Positions 41,771 to 52,020 of a stretch of DNA of 64,000 nucleotides are shown piece by piece. The translations under genes were made by a program, and so were the position numbers. Where the stretch lies: assembly GCA_001695595.3 (NCBI GenBank), contig MBPM02000063.1:186001-250000 (forward strand), read 5' to 3'. The notes under the pieces are model-generated. The model saw only the letters and a program-made list of their open reading frames with translations. It was not told the origin of the DNA and did no database searches. Source of the stretch: Plasmopara viticola (lineage: Eukaryota; Oomycota; Peronosporomycetes; Peronosporales; Peronosporaceae). Position 1 is the first letter of the stretch. Each line of letters starts with the position of its first letter.

Positions 41771-42050
41771 TATTGAATAAGTCGAAATGAGCACTTGTTG
41801 GTAGAATGCAAAGTGAATATATTTATAAGGTCCTTAGTTCGCAACTACTTGCTACCTCTAAGCCAATGATTTGTCTAAGCTAATCAGAACGACTCACCAT
41901 CCGGGCGCAATCATCTACCCATCCCGAAACCGATCTTGTGCATATCTTGAACCCGCTCCTTCAAGCAGTCATCAACTGATTGCAGATACTGGTACTTACC
42001 GATATGTAGTTGCTGGTCGAGGCGTGTCTTCGTCAGCATTTTCGACAACA
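41771..42050 (-). repeat. 3' LTR of A-8
   Basis: A 280-bp LTR from TGTTGTCGAAAATGC at 42050 to TATTCAATA at 41771. Confidence 0.92.
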
Positions 42051-42062
42051 CTCCCACTCGAC
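42051..42062 (-). other. Polypurine tract of A-8
   Basis: The minus strand reads GTCGAGTGGGAG directly before the 3' LTR, the same tract as in A-2, A-3 and A-4. Confidence 0.8.
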
Positions 42063-42500
42063 TCAAATGCTTTTTGTGCTTGAATGCCGAGCCTGCCTCA
42101 AAGCAAAGCAAATTGGGGACCAGGAATAGGCTTGGTCATGAGATCGACCAGCATGTCCAATGTTGAAATGTACTCAAGCGAAACTTGGCCGTCTTCGACC
42201 TTTTCACGAACAAAGTGATAGCGGATGTCGATATGCTTGGTACGCTTGTAAACTCCGGATTCTTGGCCAAAGCGATCGATCCTTGATTATCTTCGAATAT
42301 CTTGACTGCTTCATCAGGAGCCATTTCACCTATTTCGCACAGAAAGAATTTGAGCCAAACTGCTTCTTGGGTAGCTTCGGGAAGCGCCACGTATTCCGCC
42401 TCCGTTGATGACAGCGCAACTGTTCACTATTTCTTGCTTCGCCAGCAAATTCATCCGCCGTTCATCATGAATGCATATCCGCTTGTACTCTTTCTTGAAC
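42063..42500 (-). pseudogene. RNase H C-terminal part of A-8
   Basis: 42136-42390 has [40 protein letters not shown], then slips. The HIDIRYHF and DMLADIMTK-type tail is recognisable in another frame. A stop replaces a codon near the SKKQ motif at 42430. Confidence 0.8.
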
Positions 42501-43691
42501 CAACATCACCAGCCCAATCCGCATCCGAATAGCCTTGAAGTCCTTTGTTGCTGTCCGCTCGAAATTCGATGCCATGAGTTTGTATGCCTCGAACGTATCG
42601 AAAAACTCTCTTGAGTGCTTGACGACGAGTCGGGCACGGGTCCGCCGCGAATTGACTTAATGCTCCAATGGCCGCTGCAAGATCCGGGTGCGTGCCGACC
42701 ATCAAGTACATCAAACAGCCGACCGCATTCCGGTAGGGCACATTTGCCATGGTTTTGTGATGCTTACAGCCTCCTTTGCTTATGCCCTTGGAAAGCTTGA
42801 GACCTGGTTCTTGAGGCGTCTTGACGGGGTTGCTGTTATCCATTTTGAACTTCTTGAGAAATTGCTCGCAAACTTGGACTGCCTCACGATCACCTTTTCA
42901 GCTCCTAAATCTTGATCAGTTTCTATGCCGAGAAAATACTTGAGCTGACCCATGTCTGTTATTTCAAAACGATCACTTAGCACTTGCTTGGTGCCTTTAA
43001 GCAATCTTGAGCTGTTGCTTGCCAGAATGAGATCGTTGACGTAAAGCGCGATATAATTCATATCTTTGCCGTCACGCATAAAGTAAATGCAGTGGTCCGA
43101 CACGCACTATTGAAGTTGAGTTGAAGCATGAAGTCGTTAGTAGTTTTATTCCAAATACGCGGCGACTGCTTCAATCCGTACAGCGATCGCTCAAGCTGGC
43201 AAACAAAATTTGGACACGTTTTTATCGACAAATCCATCCGGCTGTGTCATGTATATGTCCTCATCAAGAAGCCCGCTCAAAAAAGCAGTCTTGACATCCA
43301 TTTGATGCACAGTATGGTTATACTTGGCTATCAGACTGAGAAGGATTCGAATCAAAGTGAACTTGGCCACCGGCGCGAACGTTTCCTCATTGTCGACGTT
43401 ATACTTTTGTGAAAATCCTCTGGCCACCAAACGCGCCTTGTACCGCTCGACTTCGCCGACTTGATTTTCCTTGATTCGAAACACCCATCTGGTGCCTATT
43501 GCTTTGCGACCTTCTGACAATGACACAAGTGTCCAAGTCTTATTCTTGCGTAGCGATTCCATTTTCGAGTCGCACGCTTTCTTCCACTTGGCTGCGTCAT
43601 TTGATTCCATTGCCGACGTAAACGATGTCGGCCTTTCCCCCACTGAATCAACAGTGTACGTAGCTCCAATATCGTGGGCTGCGGCAGACAT
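42451..43691 (-). pseudogene. Reverse transcriptase of A-8 with mutated YVDD
   Basis: 43191-43691 has [39 protein letters not shown] and [16 protein letters not shown]. 42780-43103 has IALYVNDLILASN: the first Asp of the catalytic pair is Asn. 42451-42843 has PYRNAVGCLMYLMVG, the connection and DADWAGDVGSRKSTSGYAF of RH. Two slips separate the pieces. RT should be inactive. Confidence 0.88.
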
Positions 43692-44892
43692 TTCTTCAAG
43701 ACCTTGGCAGTGACTATAACGCCTGAATCGCGGAACTTTCTCAAATCAAACTTTTCCGTTGTGTCTTCCTCTACATGATCCGTCTTGTCATTTGGTGTTA
43801 CATCCTGATGAGGCTCTTCGTCATCTTGGATAATAGCTTCATCACTTCCGTGTTTGAGTCTTCCACCGTCAAGAGTGTCCTCCATTAATTGTGCGTTTCG
43901 GCTCACAAGCCCTCGACCGCTTTCAATTGTTTCAAACCGATACGCTTTCTCGTGCTTGCTGTATCCGAGGAAAATTAAATCGTTTTTCTTTCGGCGCATG
44001 CACGTAAGCGTGACATCCAAAGACTTTGAGGTTGGCCAAAAGAGTTTTTTTTGCCAGTCCAAAGCTGTTGTGGCGACTTGTCGTGGCTAATCGCACGTGT
44101 TGGGCACCGGTTTCGAAGAAAAGTTGCGGTCATCACAGCCTCACCCCAATATGCTTTATTAAGACTAGCATGCTCAAGCATACACCGAGCACACGCAACC
44201 AAAGTTCGGTTTATGCGCTCGACAACACCATTAAGCTGAGGAGTGTATGGAGGCGTGAACTTCTGCACAATGCCACGGTCAGCACAGAACTTGGCCATCG
44301 CTCCTGACGTGTATTCGCCACCGTTGTCACTTCGAAGCAGCTTGACCCGGTTATTCGTTTGCTTTCCAGCATAAGCAACAAACTTAGCGAACTTGTCAGC
44401 CAATTTTGACTTGTTTCGAAGTAAGTAAAATGCGCAGAAAAGCGATTTGTCATCTATGAAAGTGACAAAATATTGCTTACCACCGTGTGTTGGGGTCCGC
44501 ACTGGGTCACATACATCACTGTGAATGACATAAAGCACATCTTTTGCTCGGCTTGGCGACGACTTCATGTATGTTGCCTGGGTTTGCTTTCCCAACGCAA
44601 ACCCATCACAAAGCTCCCACTGCTTTACTGACGTAATGTCAATGCCAGTGCCGTAACCCTTCTTGACGATGGCTTCCAAACCACCATGGCCAATATGACC
44701 AAGTCGAAGGGGCCAGAGGTTCGAATTGGTGTCCCCAACGCAGCTTTTCGAACTTGCCATATTGACCTCGTCTGCCTTCACTGGCGTCATGCAAAGCTTA
44801 AACAAGCCTCTGTCTTGACGTTCACCGAGTTTCCACCGACCCCTTTGCTTGATCAAAGCAGCCGTCGGTCTCGAACGTGACTGGACCCACAT
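43496..44892 (-). pseudogene. Integrase of A-8
   Basis: The 305-residue frame 43975-44892 has LWPLRLGHIGHGG and CDGFALGKQ. The first His of the zinc site is Pro and the second Cys of CxxC is Phe, so zinc binding is damaged. HSDVCDPV, RSDNGGEYTSG and GVVERINRTLVAC keep the three catalytic acids. YWGEAVMTATFLRNRCPTRA follows. The C-terminal part and linker (43496-44062) are shifted. Confidence 0.88.
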
Positions 44893-45133
44893 CTTTCGTA
44901 AAGCGTCCGAACGAAAACAAGTTCCGCGTTAGCTTCGGGATATGCCACACGTTTGTAAGCACCCCTTTTTTTACTCCACGCGAAGTCGACATCGACATTG
45001 TAATGTCACCTGTTTTAATCGCCAAAACCACACCGTCGTCGGCAAGATGCACGTCAATCGGTGCAATCTTGGTATAGCTTTTCATGAAGTCATTTGAGAA
45101 AGTCATGTGCTGCGTCGCACCTGAGTCGACCAG
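44822..45133 (-). pseudogene. Protease C-terminal half of A-8
   Basis: After the Trp-to-TAG stop that ends Gag, the same region reads LVDSGATQHMTFSNDFMKSY, VDVHLADDGVV and KKGVLTNVWHIPKLTRNLFS. The catalytic DSG is intact. The frame slips at FDQAKGSVETR. Confidence 0.82.
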
Positions 45134-46045
45134 CTAAACGTTGCTTGTCTTGACGGCTCCCATACTGCCGCCAACCGAAAAAACGTAGTCACCAGAGTCT
45201 TCTTCACTCTGTGCTACGTGAGCTCGTTGCGGTCTCTGCCGCTCCGCGTTCTCGCGAATTCGCACTAGGCACTTGGCGATCCAATGTCCGTGCTCTCCAC
45301 AGTAATGACATGCGCTTGTTTTAGCAGGAGGTTGCCGTCCCTTGCGCCGTCCGGTGTCGCTTGTCATAAACGCCTGAACTTGGCCTGACGCGCTACCTTC
45401 AGTGCTACTGCCTTGTTCTTTGCGCTTCATATCCTCGTGTAATAGCCGCGACGTCACCAGCTCCCATGTGAGAGAGTCGGCTCTAGACTCCAACGCCATG
45501 ATAAGAAACTGGTATGACTCGTCAAGGCTAGAAAGAAGCGTGATCACCAAGTCGTCCTCGCTGACCGGAGCGCCAACCGCATCCAGCTGCTCCGCCAGCG
45601 TCTTGATCTTGTTGATGTGCTGCAACACATCATCACCTTCGTCCATAATCGTCGTGAAGAAGCATCGACGAAGAAGAAGCTTGTTCGCTAAACTCTTCTT
45701 CTCAAAATGCCTTTCTAGACGCGACCATGCAGCCTGCGCACCTTTCGCCGACCGTACCAGCGGTAGCTGAAAGTACTCCATGGCAAGGCAGATGATGGCC
45801 ATAGCCTTGCGGGACTTGCGCTTGTACGTGCTTTGATCCAGCTGCATAAGACAGTGCTCGTACTTGATCTCACCGCGCGTGACCTCCCACAGATCGCGCT
45901 CTTCCAGCACCATTAGCATCTTGAACTTCCACGTATGGAAGTTCGTTCCGTCGAACTTGTTGATACGCGAGGGTGCGGCGATGTCCATGGCGAGGGCTTG
46001 GTCGTTGTCGGAGAACAGGGCAGTGTGTGCGGGGCTTGGGCTCAT
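45134..46045 (-). CDS. Gag of A-8 (full-length open frame, 303 residues)
   Basis: This is the most complete Gag of the window. It starts at the PBS ATG (MSPSPAHTALFSDN), with a second in-frame Met at residue 20 (MDIAAPSRINKFDG). It continues through FHTWKFKMLM, the helical capsid-like region (about 45-210), a basic patch (GRRKGRQPP) and the CCHC knuckle C246-C249-H254-C259. It ends at SNV followed by TAG (45134-45136), which replaces the Trp before the protease DSG. As a stand-alone Gag it could still be made and package RNA. The rest of A-8 is dead. Whether it is expressed is unknown. Confidence 0.85.
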   Translation of the reverse strand: MSPSPAHTALFSDNDQALAMDIAAPSRINKFDGTNFHTWKFKMLMVLEERDLWEVTRGEIKYEHCLMQLDQSTYKRKSRKAMAIICLAMEYFQLPLVRSAKGAQAAWSRLERHFEKKSLANKLLLRRCFFTTIMDEGDDVLQHINKIKTLAEQLDAVGAPVSEDDLVITLLSSLDESYQFLIMALESRADSLTWELVTSRLLHEDMKRKEQGSSTEGSASGQVQAFMTSDTGRRKGRQPPAKTSACHYCGEHGHWIAKCLVRIRENAERQRPQRAHVAQSEEDSGDYVFSVGGSMGAVKTSNV

Positions 46046-46049
46046 AACC
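46037..46049 (-). other. Primer binding site of A-8
   Basis: GGTTATGAGCCCA on the element strand directly after the LTR end ATTCAATA. It includes the Gag ATG. Confidence 0.88.
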
Positions 46050-46325
46050 TATTGAATAAATCGAAGTGAGCACTTGTTGAATGCAAAGTGAATATATTTA
46101 CAAAATCCTTAGTTCGCAACTACATGCTACCTCTAAGCCAATGGTTTATCTAAGCCAATCAGAACGACTTACCATCCGGGCGCAATCATCTTCCCATCCC
46201 AAAACCGATCTTTTGCATATCTTGAACCCGCTCCTTCAAGCAGTCATCAACTGATTGCAGATACCGGTACTTACCGATATGTAATTGCTGGTCGAGGCGT
46301 TTCTACCCCAGCATCTTCGACAACA
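46050..46325 (-). repeat. 5' LTR of A-8
   Basis: A 276-bp LTR from TGTTGTCGAAGATGC at 46325 to TATTCAATA at 46050. Confidence 0.92.
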
Positions 46326-46374
46326 ATGAAACGCCTCGACCAGCGACTACATATCGCCAGCATCTTCGACAACA
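46326..46374. repeat. Palindromic scraps of family A LTR
   Basis: A 31-bp piece of LTR in plus orientation (ATGAAACGCCTCGACC...) is followed by an 18-bp piece in minus orientation (CCAGCATCTTCGACAACA). They sit between the minus LTR of A-8 and the plus LTR of A-7 and form an imperfect palindrome. Confidence 0.85.
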
Positions 46375-46640
46375 TTGAAAAACCTCGACCAGCGACCACA
46401 TATCGGTAAGTACCGGTTACCGGTATCCGCAATCAGTTGATGACTGCTTGAAGGAGCGGGTTGAAATTGGGCAAAAGATCGGTTTCGGGATGAGAAGATG
46501 ATTGAGTTCGGATGGTGAGTCGTTCTGATTGGCTTAGATAAATCATTGGCTTAGAGGTAGCATGTAGTTGCGAACTAAGGACCTTATAAATATATTCACT
46601 TTGCATTTTGCCAACTAGTGCTCACTTCGATCCATTCAAC
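46375..46640 (+). repeat. 3' LTR of A-7 (5' end trimmed)
   Basis: A family A LTR lacking its first 20 or so bases, ending CCATTCAAC(A) at the ATAGT duplication. It has a perfect core promoter copy at 46596-46612. Confidence 0.88.
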
Positions 46641-46645
46641 ATAGT

Positions 46646-47250
46646 CACTGCCAAGGTCTTGAAGGGATGTCCGCCGCAGCCCAGGTTTTTAAAGCTGCGT
46701 GCATTGTTGAATCAGTGGGAGAAATGCCGACATCGTTTACGTCGGCAATGGAATTAAATGACGCAGTCAAGTGGAAGGAAGTGTGCGACTCGGAAATGGA
46801 ATCTTTACGCAAGTTGAAGATCTTGACACTTGTGCCATTGCCAGAAGGTCGCGAAGCGATAGGCAACAGATGGTGTTTCGAATCAATGAAAATCAAATTG
46901 GTGAAGTCGAGCGGTACAAGGCGCGTTTGGTGGTCAAGGAACTCTTTCAAAAGTGAAGCGTCGACTACGAAGAAACGTTTTCGCCAGTGACCAAGCTCAC
47001 TTCGATTCGTATTCTTCTCAGTCTGGCAGCCAAGTACAGCCTTACTGTGCATCAAATGGATGTCAAGACTGCGTTTTTGAACGAGCTTCTCATTTGAGAC
47101 ATCTACACGACCCAACCTGATGGTGCTTTGATAAAAAAAAAAACTAAATGTCGTACGGGTTGAAGCAGTCGCCGCGCATGTGGATTAAAATTATTGACGA
47201 CTTAATGCTTCGGCTCAAGTTAAAAAAATGCGCGTCCGACCACTGCATCT
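46646..47250 (+). pseudogene. IN-RT linker and RT part of A-6 (continuation)
   Basis: The first codons (MSAAAQVFKAACIVESVGEM) continue the linker cut by A-7. Then come WKEVCDSEMESLRK, a slip, [20 protein letters not shown] and a stop. EETFSPVTKLTSIRIL and QMDVKTAF lie in a further frame. [10 protein letters not shown] follows with an A-rich insertion at 47135. It ends in SDHC at the A-9 LTR. Confidence 0.83.
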
Positions 47251-47819
47251 GTTGTTGAAGATGCTGTTCAAGTAATGCCTCGACCAGCTGATGAATACAC
47301 GACGCCTCGACCAGCAGTGTTGCACCGGTAAGCTACCGGTACTGATACCGTTTGACGTTGCGACCAAGCAACAGTAACATCATGAATAGGCGGGTGTACA
47401 GGCGCACGCAAGATGATTGCGCCTGGATGGTAAGTCGTTCTGATTGGCTTAGATAAATGATTGGCTTACAGGTAGCAAGTAGTTGCGAGCTAAAGACCTT
47501 AAATATAGTAATTGAGGGTTATGGGTTTCAGGTAACGTACCCAACCAAACCCGGTCCAATTCGAACCGCGGTTCAACATAGTTTTTACTTTTTACGGTCT
47601 AAAATAATCCCTTTATGTAGAACGAGTGGTTACGAGAAGTAGAAGTGTAAGCCCCAATGAATCAATCACTATCAGATTTTCCTTCTTCTCCTCAAGTGCC
47701 TTCGCTCCGGTCCTTCTCTTCGCAGACCCTTCGCTTCTCTTCCTTCGTCCCCTTCAGCTCATTCAACAATATTTACTATGCATTTTGCCATCTACCGCTC
47801 AAATGACCGTTCTTCATCA
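47251..47819 (+). repeat. 5' LTR of A-9, interrupted by a solo B LTR
   Basis: Family A LTR parts 47251-47509 (from TGTTGTTGAAGATGC) and 47769-47819 (ATATT to CTTCATCA) flank the B LTR. The PBS starts at 47820 as GGTTATGATCCCAAG. Confidence 0.87.
47510..47768 (+). mobile_element. Solo family B LTR (type III)
   Basis: A 259-bp LTR, AATTGAGGGTTATGGG to TTCAACA, without internal region. It is flanked by ATAGT (47505-47509) and ATATT (47769-47773), a 5-bp duplication with one change. Its presence between the duplication copies indicates LTR-LTR recombination after insertion. Confidence 0.88.
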
Positions 47820-47823
47820 GGTT

Positions 47824-47964
47824 ATGATCCCAAGCCCCGCAGACTCTGCCTTCTTCGCTCCCACCTCTGACACCGCCTTTGCCGCCACCATGGACGCAAC
47901 GCCGAGCCGGATCAACAAGTTTGGGAGATAAAGCTTGAGCAGCTGAGTGACCTGATGAGCCAGT
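47824..47964 (+). pseudogene. Gag N-terminus of A-9
   Basis: MIPSPADSAFFAPTSDTAFA with MDATPSRINKF at GCCACCATGG. A deletion then joins to GGGAGATAAAGCTTGAGC, removing the FDGTNFHTWKF region and breaking the frame. It ends at the A-10 target CCAGT. Confidence 0.85.
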
Positions 47965-48197
47965 TGATGAATAAAGGTCACTTGAGCTAACGATGGCAAA
48001 ATGCAAAAAGAATATATTGAAAGGTCCTTAGTTCGCAACTACATGCCTCTAAGCCAATAATTTATCCAAGCCAATCAGAACGATTTACCATCCGGCCGCA
48101 ATCATCTTCCCATCCCGAAACCGATCTTCTGCCTTTCTTGAACCCACTCCTCCAAGCAGTCATCCCCCGATTGCCGAGACCGGTACTTACCGATATG
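47965..48197 (-). repeat. Truncated 3' LTR of A-10
   Basis: Family A LTR whose last part (ending CTTTATTCATCA at 47965) is kept. About 50 bp at its 5' end, the polypurine tract and several hundred bases of RH are deleted at the 48197/48198 junction. Confidence 0.87.
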
Positions 48198-49500
48198 ATC
48201 CAGCTTCCGTAGACGATAAGGCCACCGTACGCTGTTTCTTGCTCTTCCAGCTGATGCATCCACCGCTTACATAAAGGCATAGCCGCTTTTTTTTCGAGAC
48301 ATTGTATCTCCGGCCCAGTCCGCATCCGAAAGTCCCTGCAATCCATCATGATTCTCTGCTTGAAATTCAATGCCGTGCGTCCTTATGTCTTGAATATACC
48401 TGAAGACTCTTTTCAACGCTTGCCAGTGTGTCGGACATGGGTCTGCTGCAAATTGGCTGAGTACTCCCACTGCCGCAGCGAGGTCCGGAAGCGTGCCGAC
48501 CATAAGGTACATCAGGCAACCAACAGCATTTCGATACGGCACACCGGTCATAGTGTCACCGTGTTTCCATCCTCCTTCGCACATGGACTTGGTAAGTCTG
48601 AACCCTGGATCTTGCGGCATTCTCACGGGCTTGCTCTTTGCCATATTGAACTTGGTCAAAATTTCGCACGCGAACTTGGTTTGCCGCATCGTCAGAGTCC
48701 CGATCTTTGAATCAGGCTCGATCTCAATTCCAAGAAAGAAGATTAGCTGCCCCAAATACGTCATTTCGAATCGTTTGCTGAGTGCGTGCTCGATTTCCTG
48801 GAGAATTTTGCTGGTATTGCAAGCCAAAATTAGATCGTCGAAGTAAAGCGCTACGAACATCATGTCATGGCCATCCCACTTCACATACACGCAGTGATCC
48901 GATTTACACTATTTGATTCCTGTTCCAAAAGAAAGTCGTCAATGGTCTTGTTCCACATGCGAGGTGATTGCTTCAGCCCATACAGTGACCGCTGTAACTT
49001 GCACACATAGTCCGGGTTGGTCGTGTTTGTAAATCCATCAGGCTGCGTCATGTAAATTTCTTCGTCAAGCTGACCATTGAGAAATGCTGTTTTGACATCC
49101 ATCTGGTGAATTGCGAGTCCGTACTTGGCAGCCAGACTGAGCAAAATCGGATTCGACGTAAACTTGGCCACAGGCGCAAACGTGCTTCATAGTCAATGCC
49201 AAACTTCTGCAAAAAACCCTTGGCCACCAAACGCGTTTTGTATCGCTCGACTTCACCGGCTTGATTCTCCTTGACACGAAACACCCATCGATTGCCGATT
49301 GCCTTGCGTTCTTTTGGAAGAAGTACGAGCGTCCATGTCTTGTTCTTTTGTAGCGAATCCATCTCCGAATCCCATGTCATCTTTCATTTAGCTGCGTCGT
49401 TGGATTCCATCGCCGACTTGAAGGTGGTCGGCAACTCTCTCGCTGAATCCACAACGTACGAAGCCTCAAAGTCTTGTGCTGTGGCAGGCATTTCTTCAAG
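48198..49500 (-). pseudogene. RT and RNase H remnants of A-10
   Basis: 48267-48890 has FVALYFDDLILACNTSK (YFDD in place of YVDD), MTYLGQLIFFLGIE, CLMYLMVGTLPDLAAAVGVL and DADWAGDTMSRKKSGYAF. 48881-49171 has [25 protein letters not shown] and [13 protein letters not shown]. 49048-49380 has KNKTWTLVLLPKERKAIGNR. Slips separate the three pieces. Confidence 0.85.
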
Positions 49501-50448
49501 TGATTGATATCGACTTTGTCGTTTAGACCTTGGCAGTTCAGTTGCCTTTTCGGGCGATTGGGTCTGTTGGTGCCGCTACTGCCAGGCTCAACCTCTTATT
49601 CCTGCGCAGATTCCTTGGCTTCGTATTCCATCTGGTCATGCTGTGAAGATTCCTGATCAGTCGCTTTATCATCATCTTGCACAACAAATTCATTGTAGCG
49701 ACGGTTGCTCCACCCACTGTCGAAAGTATCTTTCATAAACTTTGCGTCGCGACTAACCAGCACACGTCCACTCTCTATTTCTTCAAAGCGATACGCTTTC
49801 TCATGCTCCGAGTAGCCGAGAAATCGACAGCGTATTGATCGGGCGTCAAACTTGCTGCGCTTTTCTCTCGGATTCGTGACAAAAGCATGGCATCCGAAAA
49901 CCTTCAAATTCGTCAGCATAGGTCTTCTTTTCGTCCAAACTTGGTACGGCGATTTATCCGTAGCAATACATCGCATTTGGCAACGATTGCGAAGGAAAGC
50001 GGAGGTCATAACAGCCTCACCCAAAACGCCTTTGGCAGTCCAGCGTGCTCAATCATACATCTTGCACATCCCACCAGTGTCCGGTTCATGCGTTCAGCCA
50101 CTCCATTAAGCTGTGGCGTATAAGGTGGCGTGAACTTCTGCTCGATACCACAACGCTTGCAGAACTTGGCCATAACCCCCGATCTATACTCACCAACATA
50201 ATTGCAGCGAAGTGCTTTGACAACTTTGCCGGTCTGAGTTTCGGCAAATGCAACAAACTCGGCAAATTTGCCGGCAACTTCGGACTTGTTTCGCAGCAAG
50301 AACACACTTGTAAAGTGCGAGTACTAGTCTGTGAAAGTGACAAAATACCGCTTGCCGCTAAAAATCGTCGACTGCATAGGTCCACACACATCACTGTGAA
50401 TTACTTCCAGCAGTTTCTTTGCAAGATGAGACGCCTTTGGCATAAAAC
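49501..50448 (-). pseudogene. Integrase of A-10
   Basis: 50006-50305 has ALRCNYVGEYRSG, where DNGGEY is changed to NYVGEY, so the second catalytic Asp is lost. NGVAERMNRTLVGCARCM follows, then a slip at KAFWVRLL (normally KAYWGEAV). 49596-50024 continues MTSAFLRNRC and FGCHAFVTNPREKRSKFDA. A-11 has the same Asp loss and the same slip. Confidence 0.87.
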
Positions 50449-51064
50449 TCACTCGCGTTTATTTGCCAAGCGCACAACCATCACACAGTTTAAACAGCCC
50501 TTTGCATTGCGGACTCCAAGCTTCCATTGCATTCCTTTTATCTGAGCAAAGCAGCCATCGGTTCCGAACGTGACTGGTCCAACATCCTTTGTGGATCGTC
50601 CAACGTAGAAAAGATTGCGCGATAGCTTTGAAATATGCCATACTCCACGAAGCATGCCCTTTTTATCACCGTGGGACGTCTTCATAGACATAATAATGTC
50701 GCCAGTCCCGAACGCTTGAGCAACACCGTCGTCTGCGAGATGTACGTCCACCGAAGAAACATCCTTGTAATTCCTCATGAACTCTTTGAAAAAGTCATAT
50801 GCTACGTTGCACACGAGTCAACCAGCCATACGCAACTCGACTTGGTGGTGCTTGAGTTTCCACCAACCGAGAAGAGAAATCACCAGAGACGACTTCACTC
50901 TGCGCGATATTTGCACGCTGTGCCGGCCGTTGCCGATCTGCGTTCTCACGAATTCTCACGGGGCACTTGGCAATCCAATGCCCGTTTTCTCCACAATAAT
51001 GGCACGCACTGCTGGCCTCAGCAGCCGCTTGGCGTCCCTTACGACTTCCGTTGTCCGACGTCAT
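50449..51064 (-). pseudogene. Zinc knuckle, protease and deleted pre-integrase of A-10
   Basis: 50795-51064 has CHYCGENGHWIAKCPVRIREN and slips at GDFSSRLVET. 50449-50814 has DVHLADDGVAQAFGTGDIIM, then joins CVMVVRLANKRE. The whole integrase zinc region (WHLRLGHIGH... to WEL) is deleted. The protease Trp/DSG region is out of frame. The deletion endpoints match A-11. Confidence 0.85.
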
Positions 51065-51733
51065 AAACGCTTGTCCTTGCCCGTGCGTGGCTCCATCGAC
51101 GCCGCCGTCACCTTAATCCTTGCGTTATATCTCTTCGTGTAATAGACGCGACGTCACAAGTTCCCATGTCAGCGTGTCAGAGCGCGACTCCAGCGCCGTG
51201 ATGAGGAACTGGTACGAATCACACAAACTTCTGAGAAGCGTGATTACCAGGTCGTCCTCACTCACCGGGGCGCCACCGCGTCAAGCTGCTTCTTAAACTT
51301 GTTGATGTGCTCTAGCACACCGTCGCCATACTCCATCATCGTCGTAAAGAGCCTGCGACGAAGGAAGAGCTTGTTTGCCAGGCTCCTCTTCTCGAAGTGT
51401 CCCTCCAATCTTGACCATGCATCAGACGCATCCTTGACCGAGCGAACCAGCGGCAGCTGCGAGTCCTCCATCGCAAGACAGATTTTCGCCAGCGCCTTTC
51501 GTGCCTTACACTTGAAGGTCAACTGGTCCATCGGGTTACTCAGCTGCTCAAGCTTTATCTCCCCGCTCGACACTTCTCAGAGGTCGCGCTCCTCCCACAC
51601 CATTCGCATCTTGAACTTCCACGTATGGAAGTTCGTTCCGTCGATCTTCTTGGTTTGGCGTCCATGGTGGCAGCGAAGGCGGTGTCAGAGGCGGGGGCGA
51701 ACAAGGCAGAGTCTGCGGGGCTTGGGCTCATAA
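51065..51733 (-). pseudogene. Gag of A-10
   Basis: 51555-51770 starts at the PBS ATG region (MSPSPADSALFAPASDTAFA) and slips at MDAKPRRST. A TGA replaces the Trp of DLWEV. 51262-51573 carries KLEQLSNPMDQLTFKCKARK and the Gag helices, then lacks several codons at KLKTLAEQL (KFKKQLDA). Confidence 0.85.
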
Positions 51734-51735
51734 CC

Positions 51736-52015
51736 TTATGAAGAAAGGTCACTAGAGCTGTAGATGGCAAAATGCAAAGTAAATATATTCAAAGGTCCTT
51801 AGTTCGCAAGTACATGCTACCTCTAAGCCAATGCTTTATTTAAACCAATCAGAACGACTAACCATCCGGGCGCAATCATCTTCCCATCCCAAAACCGATC
51901 TTTTGCTCATCTTGAACCCGCTCCCTCAGTCAGTCATCAATTGATTGCAGATACCGGTACATACCGATATGTAGTCGCTGTTCGAGGCGTTACATTCACA
52001 GCATCTTCAACAATA
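51736..52015 (-). repeat. 5' LTR of A-10
   Basis: A 280-bp LTR from TATTGTTGAAGATGC at 52015 to CTTCATAA at 51736. The Inr copy is mutated (TTACTTTGC). Confidence 0.92.
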
Positions 52016-52020
52016 CCAGT

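Larger units (their letters stand above)
41771..46325 (-). mobile_element. Family A element A-8
   Basis: LTRs at 41771-42050 and 46050-46325, with PBS and polypurine tract intact. It is inserted in the RT of A-7. Flanks (GAAAA left, ATGAA right) do not match because A-7 sequence to the right is deleted and rearranged into LTR scraps. Confidence 0.93.
34027..46640 (+). mobile_element. Family A element A-7, split by B-5 and A-8
   Basis: The plus strand holds 5' LTR (34027-34305), Gag, PR and IN (to 36509), linker and RT start (41155-41770), and 3' LTR (46375-46640). TSD ATAGT is at 34022-34026 and 46641-46645; the LTR end and duplication share one A, so 4 bp is also possible. RT end and RH are deleted at the A-8 insertion. 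Confidence 0.9.
31593..47250 (+). mobile_element. Family A element A-6, the outermost host of a three-level nest
   Basis: The plus strand holds the LTR end (31593-31643), Gag, PR and IN to 34026, then after A-7 the IN-RT linker and RT start (46641-47250). A-7 is inserted with duplication ATAGT. A-9 LTR cuts off the rest of RT and RH. Confidence 0.88.
47965..52015 (-). mobile_element. Family A element A-10
   Basis: Flanked by perfect duplication CCAGT (47960-47964 and 52016-52020) inside A-9 gag. The 5' LTR (51736-52015) is complete. The 3' LTR is truncated and joined to RH by a deletion. It shares several lesions with A-11. Confidence 0.95.
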
